A stretch of DNA of 62,662 nucleotides from contig NZ_VFAH01000031.1 in assembly GCF_008929045.1 (NCBI RefSeq), positions 1-62,662 on the forward strand. The letters are read 5' to 3'. Source of the stretch: Noviherbaspirillum aerium (GTDB lineage: Bacteria > Pseudomonadota > Gammaproteobacteria > Burkholderiales > Burkholderiaceae_D). Both the position numbers and the translations under genes were made by a program. Under the pieces are notes generated by a model, which ran no database searches, was not told the DNA's origin, and saw only the letters and a program-made list of their open reading frames with translations. Position 1 is the first letter of the stretch; each line of letters opens with the position of its first letter. Below are positions 57,743 to 62,662 of this stretch, one piece after another.

Positions 57743-59611
57743 ATGGACTTGTTGAAGAATATTGACGGACCCGCGGACCTGCGCAAACTCTCCCGGGGGC
57801 AGCTCAAGCCGCTCGCGGACCAGCTGCGCGCCTTCGTGCTGGATTCGGTCTCGAAGACCGGCGGACACCTGTCGTCCAACCTCGGCACGGTCGAGCTCAC
57901 CATTGCGTTGCACTACGTCTTCAATACGCCGGAAGACCGCATCGTATGGGATGTCGGCCACCAGACCTATCCGCACAAGATCCTGACCGGCCGCCGCGAC
58001 CGCATGCATACGCTGCGCCAGCAGAACGGCATTTCCGGCTTCCCGCGGCGCGACGAGAGCCAGTTCGATACCTTCGGCACCGCGCATTCCTCCACCTCGA
58101 TCTCGGCGGCGCTCGGCATGGCCATGGCCGCCAAGACCAAGGGCGAGAACCGCCATGCGATCGCCGTCATCGGCGACGGCGCAATGACGGCCGGCATGGC
58201 CTTCGAGGCGCTCAACAATGCCGGCGTCTACAACGACATCAACCTGCTGGTCATCCTCAACGACAACGACATGTCGATCTCGCCGCCGGTCGGCGCGCTC
58301 AACCGCTATCTCGCCCGCCTGATGTCGGGCAAGTTCTATGCGGCGGCGAAGAATGTCGGCAAGACCGTGCTGCCGGCGCCGATGCTGGAACTAGCCAAGC
58401 GCCTGGAAGAGCATGCGAAGGGCATGGTGGTGCCGGCAACGATGTTCGAGGAATTCGGCTTCAATTACATCGGCCCGATCGACGGCCATGATCTCGATTC
58501 GCTGGTGCCGACGCTGCAAAACCTGAAAAACCTGAAAGGCCCGCAATTCCTGCACGTGGTCACCCGCAAGGGCCAGGGCTACAAGCTGGCCGAGGCCGAT
58601 CCCGTGCTCTACCACGGCCCCGGCAAGTTCAATCCCGCCGAAGGCATCAAGCCTGCGGCGGCGAGCAAGGTTACCTACACCCAGGTTTTCGGCGACTGGC
58701 TGTGCGACATGGCGGCGCAGGATGAGCGTCTGATCGGCATTACGCCGGCGATGCGCGAAGGCTCCGGCATGGTGCAATTCGAGCAGCGCTTCCCGAACCG
58801 CTACTACGACGTCGGCATCGCCGAGCAGCATGCCGTGACTTTCGCCGCCGGACTCGCCTGCGAAAGCATGAAGCCGGTGGTGGCGATTTACTCCACCTTC
58901 CTGCAGCGCGCCTACGACCAGCTCATTCACGACGTCGCTCTGCAGAATCTGGACGTGACCTTTGCGCTCGACCGCTCCGGCCTGGTCGGCGCCGATGGCG
59001 CGACGCACGCCGGCAATTACGACATTCCGTATCTTCGCTGCATCCCCAACATGGTGATCATGGCAGCGTCGGATGAAAACGAATGCCGCCAGATGCTTTC
59101 CACCGCCTATCACTATCCGGGCCCGGCATCGGTGCGCTATCCGCGCGGTTCCGGTATCGGCGCCGCGCTCGACAAGCAGCTGACCACGCTGCCTCTCGGC
59201 AAGGGCGAGGTGCGGCGCGAAGGCAAGGGCATTGCCATTCTCGCCTTCGGCACCATGGTCGCACCCGGTCTGGCGGCTGCAGAGGAGCTTGATGCCACGC
59301 TGGCAAACATGCGCTTCGTCAAGCCGCTCGATGTGGAACTGGTCAAGCAGCTGGCGGCCACGCATGAGGCATTGGTCACGGTGGAAGAGGGCGCGCTCAT
59401 GGGCGGCGCCGGTTCGGCCGTCGCCGAAGCGCTGGCCGAAGCCGGCATCGTCAAGCCCATCCTGCACCTGGGCCTGCCGGACAAGTTCATCGATCACGGC
59501 GATGCGGGGCAGCTGCTGGCGATGTGCGGGCTGGATGCGAAGGGGATTGCGGAGTCGATCCGCAATCGCTTCGGCAGCAAGGGCGAGCCGCGGCTGGTGG
59601 TGAACAACTGA
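57743..59611 (+). CDS. dxs: 1-deoxy-D-xylulose-5-phosphate synthase
   Basis: 622 aa. ThDP enzyme condensing pyruvate and glyceraldehyde-3-phosphate, first step of the MEP pathway, also supplying DXP for ThiG and pyridoxal. [18 protein letters not shown] binds ThDP-Mg2+, the DXS-specific HTSTS (here [12 protein letters not shown]) and the transketolase central part [18 protein letters not shown] with the catalytic Glu are intact. Last gene of the xseB operon; no good terminator is seen. Confidence 0.98.
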   Translation: MDLLKNIDGPADLRKLSRGQLKPLADQLRAFVLDSVSKTGGHLSSNLGTVELTIALHYVFNTPEDRIVWDVGHQTYPHKILTGRRDRMHTLRQQNGISGFPRRDESQFDTFGTAHSSTSISAALGMAMAAKTKGENRHAIAVIGDGAMTAGMAFEALNNAGVYNDINLLVILNDNDMSISPPVGALNRYLARLMSGKFYAAAKNVGKTVLPAPMLELAKRLEEHAKGMVVPATMFEEFGFNYIGPIDGHDLDSLVPTLQNLKNLKGPQFLHVVTRKGQGYKLAEADPVLYHGPGKFNPAEGIKPAAASKVTYTQVFGDWLCDMAAQDERLIGITPAMREGSGMVQFEQRFPNRYYDVGIAEQHAVTFAAGLACESMKPVVAIYSTFLQRAYDQLIHDVALQNLDVTFALDRSGLVGADGATHAGNYDIPYLRCIPNMVIMAASDENECRQMLSTAYHYPGPASVRYPRGSGIGAALDKQLTTLPLGKGEVRREGKGIAILAFGTMVAPGLAAAEELDATLANMRFVKPLDVELVKQLAATHEALVTVEEGALMGGAGSAVAEALAEAGIVKPILHLGLPDKFIDHGDAGQLLAMCGLDAKGIAESIRNRFGSKGEPRLVVNN

Positions 59612-60003
59612 GGGGTGGGACGGCGCAGCTAACTGTTTTTCATTGCTGACATTAGGACGCTTTGCAACTGAATGTACTAGCGATCCTTGACCGTGTCTGA
59701 AAATTTGGCTACGGCCAAAAGCGATTCAACTCAACCTCATCAAGTTTGGTCATGTTGCGCCGAAAAGAAGCTGTCGCTAGTTGTCCGCTTTTTCCACTGG
59801 CGCTCCCATACTCCTTCAAATAGATTTCGCGGAAGTCAGCGAGTAGCTGTTGAGGTAGGGTGATAGCCCTCATTGAGCGTGGCAAGACGTTCTTCGTGAT
59901 AAGTAACATCTATGCGCTAACGGAAACCGTTAGCTCTGCTGCTTCCTTAAGAGTTTGTTGGTTCACTGTCGCTGCGAACGATTTGATTAGAGCTGTTTTC
60001 CAG
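59612..60003. other. AT-rich accessory gap after dxs
   Basis: 392 bp. Holds a possible small reading frame (59709-59909). GC content drops visibly compared with dxs, marking the left edge of an imported segment that also contains the toxin/immunity genes. No att site or transposase seen. Confidence 0.5.
59709..59909 (-). CDS. Possible small protein in accessory region
   Basis: 66 aa: MRAITLPQQLLADFREIYLKEYG from an internal Met, then FRRNMTKLDEVELNRFWP. Not recognised. It may be a small protein or a fragment of an immunity or phage protein. No clear ribosome-binding site. Confidence 0.3.
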   Translation of the reverse strand: MLLITKNVLPRSMRAITLPQQLLADFREIYLKEYGSASGKSGQLATASFRRNMTKLDEVELNRFWP

Positions 60004-60354
60004 TCAAGGATTTGATTCTTCAGTCTCATTTCCCTTGAATCGGGCGATAAGACTTTTACAGGCAGCAGGAGCAAATGAGCTGGCCCATTCTTCTGTACGG
60101 TTAAATTCAGGTTCAAGGCGCTTTAGCTCTTCAGGTGACCAAAGCGAATGCTGCTGTTTAAGAGGCAAGTGATTTGACTCAGATACGATTGCAACAAAAA
60201 CATCAAAATCGGCGTCTCTATCAGCGATACCTCCTACTTGATTTTTAAGTGCAAGCACCTGAACAGCGCCTTCAAAAAAGGATTCTGCGCCATTTAACAT
60301 TGCTTGCACCAGTTCAACCAAGCGATGACGCGCCATCGCTTCGGATTCGTTCAT
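60004..60354 (-). CDS. Unknown, immunity-like protein (DUF2489-like)
   Basis: 116 aa. A helical acidic protein with the segment FVAIVSESNHLPL and WSPEELKRLEPEFNRTEEWASSFAPAACKSLIARF at the C-terminal half, like small proteins found next to polymorphic toxins (DUF2489-like pattern, from memory). It lies behind the candidate immunity gene on the same strand and is probably an orphan immunity or accessory gene. No signal or membrane segment. Confidence 0.45.
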   Translation of the reverse strand: MNESEAMARHRLVELVQAMLNGAESFFEGAVQVLALKNQVGGIADRDADFDVFVAIVSESNHLPLKQQHSLWSPEELKRLEPEFNRTEEWASSFAPAACKSLIARFKGNETEESNP

Positions 60355-60418
60355 TGCTAGGCGATCATTCTTTTTAAACTGTGTAGCCGTTGGCTCTCCT
60401 CCTTTTTGCCCTAATAAC

Positions 60419-60691
60419 TTACGCTGTAAATAAAGGGACCCAGAGAATTTTCTTTACGTAAGAGCGTGCTTCACCTTCGTTTTCCACAATAAGAACATCA
60501 TGCTCCGCGAGAGCATGCTGCCATGAGTAATCATCATCATCTAACGCTCTTTGCAATTCGGTACGTAATCCTTGAGCAAATTCAGGACTGCTCGCAAAGT
60601 GTTTTTTCAGTATCGAGATTGCCTCGTCTTCTGAAAGTTCTGCACCTGCACTAAAGTAATTTCCTAAGACGTGATCTATGTATTCGTACAT
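60419..60691 (-). CDS. Candidate immunity protein of the VgrG-fused toxin
   Basis: 90 aa, acidic (ELSEDEAISILKKHF, ALDDDDYSWQHALAEHD, KKILWVPLF). The ATG at 60691 follows the VgrG stop directly (TAA then ATG). Small acidic proteins with FS.DEAI..L and a C-terminal ILW.PLF resemble CdiI-type immunity of ribonuclease toxins (pattern recalled, not searched). The tight coupling to a toxin-bearing VgrG makes an immunity role likely. Confidence 0.65.
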   Translation of the reverse strand: MYEYIDHVLGNYFSAGAELSEDEAISILKKHFASSPEFAQGLRTELQRALDDDDYSWQHALAEHDVLIVENEGEARSYVKKILWVPLFTA

Positions 60692-62662
60692 TTATTTCAC
60701 TGCATAAATAGTAGTTGTTTGCCAGACTCCTGCTGCTGCATCGAAATCATAGACTGCAGTAGCGCGAGATAGATTGGTGTGAAACTGGAGTGGACCAACA
60801 ACGCCAGGCACAGATGACACACGATCGAACCCGCGACCAATTACCTTGCCTGTGTCAACTCCCTCAATTGTGACTCGCTGCACCCCTGGTTTGCTTAGGG
60901 CTATCGCTCGATCAAGATAGTTTTTTCTAATCAGCAAGTCTGATTGAACAAGTAACGCATCGGAATTAAATGCTGTTGAAGATGGAGGTATTACAATTTG
61001 ACCATTTTTGATAACTGACGAACCATCAGGCGCAATTCCAGTTGTTGCACGTTTAAACAATTGATGGTCAGTTACTGCTCCACCATGGCGTATAAGTGCA
61101 TGCCCCTCCTGTCCAATACGTACAATTTCAGCTTCAACTGCGCTCTTTGCCCCACCCCTCAACAATACACTGCTTTCCTTGGCCCCAATACTCTTCATCG
61201 CCCCCATCACCGCGCCAGCACTAACCGCAATTCCTTTCGCGCCTAACTTGAGCGGACCGCCAATTAAGTCGTCCGGCGCAATAATCGGTTGCTGCAAGGC
61301 TTGCGCCTGCTGCCGTTCAGCCTTCCATTCACTGGAGCCGACCGCCGCTTGCCCATGCTTTCCGACTTCCTGTCCAGGTGCCTTCGCTGGTTGAACTGCC
61401 CCAATACCTGTATTGGTATTCAGATCAATCCGACTGGTCCCGATCACATCCACATGCAAGCCCCGTATCGTGATCTTCCCGTTCGCCTCCATCTCGATCC
61501 GGCTCGCCCCCACCTCCAGCACAATCTTCGTCGCCGCCTTCAGATGAATACACTCCGTCTGCGACTCCAGCTCCACCCGCTTCTTCACCTTCGTCACCTG
61601 GAAGCCGTTCGTCACCGTATTCGTCTGGTGCGGACCGTTCACCACCGTGGCCTGCGTATGCTGCACCGTGGTCACCATGTCCTTCTGCGAGTGGATGTTG
61701 ATCAGCTCCTGGCCCTTCCTGTCATGGATCACCATCTCGCAGAAACCGCCTCCGCCAGGCGTCGAACGGCTCTTGAAGCCCATCACGTGCGCCGCGCCCG
61801 GCAATGCGTACGGCAGCGGCTGCGCACTGTTGTACAGCCTGCCGGTGCACAGCGGCCGGTCCGGGTCGCCTTCGAGATAGTCGATGACAACTTCCTGGCC
61901 GATGCGCGGGATCGCCACCGTCCCCCAGCCTGCGCCGGCCCAGGGCTGCGACACCCGGATCCAGCAGGAGCTGCGTTCATCGTGCCGCCCGTAGCGGTCC
62001 CAGGGAAACTGCACCTTGATGCGCCCGTGCGGGTCGGTGTGGATTTCCTGCCCCTTGGGCCCGACCACCGTGGCCGTCTGCGGGCCCGGCATGCGCGGCT
62101 TCTTGTGCCGGCGCTGCGGCCGGTACGGGATCTTGCGGCGGATGCAGCTGAAGCTGTTGGCATACACCGGCGCATTGCCGCGGTCGGCATGGTTGTTCCG
62201 GGCGTCGATGCTCACCGATACCACCAGGAAGTCGGCGTCGGTGTCATCGTGGCCGTCGAACCAGTGGTGCTCGGTGAGCTGGAAGGTCCGGCCCGGGCTC
62301 AGGCTGCGGCAGTCCGAGGCGCCGCCGAACAGCTTGGCCTGCCATTCCAGCACTTCCATGCGCTGCCTGGCTTCGCGCGCGCCTTCGCCGACGTTGCGGT
62401 ACATGAAGGCGGGGTTGCCGTCGAACACTTCCAGTTGCGGCACGTCGCCCTGCCTGGCCAGCGTGGGCTGCTCGACATATTGTGGCGCCGACGGCGCCTT
62501 GAAGTCGAAGGTGTTGAGCGCCACGCGCGAGGACTGCAGGCTACGCTGGGCGCTGAGCTGGGTGATGCCGCCGCGCCGGTGGGTGCGGTGGCCGCCGTTG
62601 AACTCGACCTTCGCATGATGCTGGTGCGGCGGGCAGAAGGCGGCGTTGCAGGAGTCGTCGCT
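60692..62662 (-). CDS. Type VI secretion VgrG with C-terminal toxin-like extension (N terminus outside window)
   Basis: At least 656 residues, open to the right edge so the start is missing. The baseplate-like gp27/gp5 core is seen: FNGGHRTHRRGGITQ..., WLPVVSVSIDARNN, PQTATVVGPKGQEIHTDPHGRIKVQFPWD (gp5 OB), then GDPDRPLCTGRLYNS and the DUF2345 beta-helix (RVELESQTECIHLKAATKIVLEVGASRIEMEANGKITIRG, in segments). Past about residue 390 from the GTG at 62524 a Gly/Ala linker leads to a C-terminal domain (HGGAVTDHQLFKR..., IPPSSTAFNSDALL...GRGFDRVSS...TIYAVK) coded by AT-richer DNA, the typical form of a specialised effector. Nuclease activity is inferred. Confidence 0.88.
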   Translation of the reverse strand, partial: SDDSCNAAFCPPHQHHAKVEFNGGHRTHRRGGITQLSAQRSLQSSRVALNTFDFKAPSAPQYVEQPTLARQGDVPQLEVFDGNPAFMYRNVGEGAREARQRMEVLEWQAKLFGGASDCRSLSPGRTFQLTEHHWFDGHDDTDADFLVVSVSIDARNNHADRGNAPVYANSFSCIRRKIPYRPQRRHKKPRMPGPQTATVVGPKGQEIHTDPHGRIKVQFPWDRYGRHDERSSCWIRVSQPWAGAGWGTVAIPRIGQEVVIDYLEGDPDRPLCTGRLYNSAQPLPYALPGAAHVMGFKSRSTPGGGGFCEMVIHDRKGQELINIHSQKDMVTTVQHTQATVVNGPHQTNTVTNGFQVTKVKKRVELESQTECIHLKAATKIVLEVGASRIEMEANGKITIRGLHVDVIGTSRIDLNTNTGIGAVQPAKAPGQEVGKHGQAAVGSSEWKAERQQAQALQQPIIAPDDLIGGPLKLGAKGIAVSAGAVMGAMKSIGAKESSVLLRGGAKSAVEAEIVRIGQEGHALIRHGGAVTDHQLFKRATTGIAPDGSSVIKNGQIVIPPSSTAFNSDALLVQSDLLIRKNYLDRAIALSKPGVQRVTIEGVDTGKVIGRGFDRVSSVPGVVGPLQFHTNLSRATAVYDFDAAAGVWQTTTIYAVK

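Noticed and set aside
59910-60116. 68-codon frame in the accessory region
   Set aside because: Overlaps the better-supported immunity-like gene (60004-60354) in another frame.

Overview
The window looks like chromosome of a betaproteobacterium of the order Burkholderiales, most likely an Oxalobacteraceae member (Herbaspirillum/Noviherbaspirillum-like). This rests on recognisable protein families and gene order: coq7-osmC-rplM-rpsI-argC-bactofilin-erpA, anmK/M23 peptidase/tyrS/dtd, dusB-fis-purH-ruvC, polA/DUF2782/thrB/BPSS1780 membrane protein and xseB-ispA-dxs, plus classical 16-strand porins that begin MKKSLLALAV. Most of the window is GC-rich housekeeping DNA. Long overlapping frames on the opposite strand are shadows of real genes.

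Layout. 0-2.6 kb: end of an amino-acid ABC transporter ATPase, pyrC, a DUF3025 protein. 2.6-6.8 kb: repeat-bearing intergenic DNA, two paralogous porins on the minus strand, coq7. 6.8-11.5 kb: osmC, rplM-rpsI, argC, a coiled-coil membrane protein, bactofilin, erpA. 11.5-18.9 kb: anmK and an M23 peptidase (minus), then tyrS-dtd, a YbhB-like protein, a histidine phosphatase and dusB-fis. 19-24 kb: purH, ruvC, a HELAH membrane protein (minus), ruvA, ruvB. 24-29.7 kb: a hydratase, a PhyH-like oxygenase, a DUF2147 protein and valS. 29.7-34.5 kb: a TPP riboswitch and thiC-thiS-thiG-thiD-thiE. 34.5-38.4 kb: a LysR regulator divergent from a cupin protein, then a UvrD helicase. 38.5-43.8 kb: accessory stretch with a CopG-type regulator beside a PHB-depolymerase-like esterase, a duplicated-module unknown protein, DUF1488, a second IF-1 and a cold-shock protein. 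43.8-51 kb: HD-GYP phosphodiesterase, BPSS1780 protein, thrB, DUF2782, LOG protein, polA. 51-59.6 kb: dienelactone hydrolase, ZIP transporter, sulfurtransferase, EamA transporter, Rieske oxygenase, xseB-ispA-dxs. 59.6-62.66 kb: AT-richer island with a type VI secretion VgrG carrying a C-terminal toxin-like extension, an abutting candidate immunity gene and an orphan immunity-like gene.

Pathways joined here include thiamine synthesis (riboswitch-controlled operon, DXP from Dxs feeding ThiG), isoprenoid/ubiquinone supply (dxs, ispA, coq7), Holliday-junction processing (ruvC/A/B) and Fe-S insertion (erpA). The least explained material is the VgrG-effector island, several dispersed repeat families (a MITE-like element with terminal inverted repeats, a 72-bp repeat, and a 15-mer that supplies the stop codon of two unrelated genes), the twin-porin upstream elements, a palindromic operator candidate at the CopG-type regulator, and a possible small RNA downstream of the cold-shock gene.
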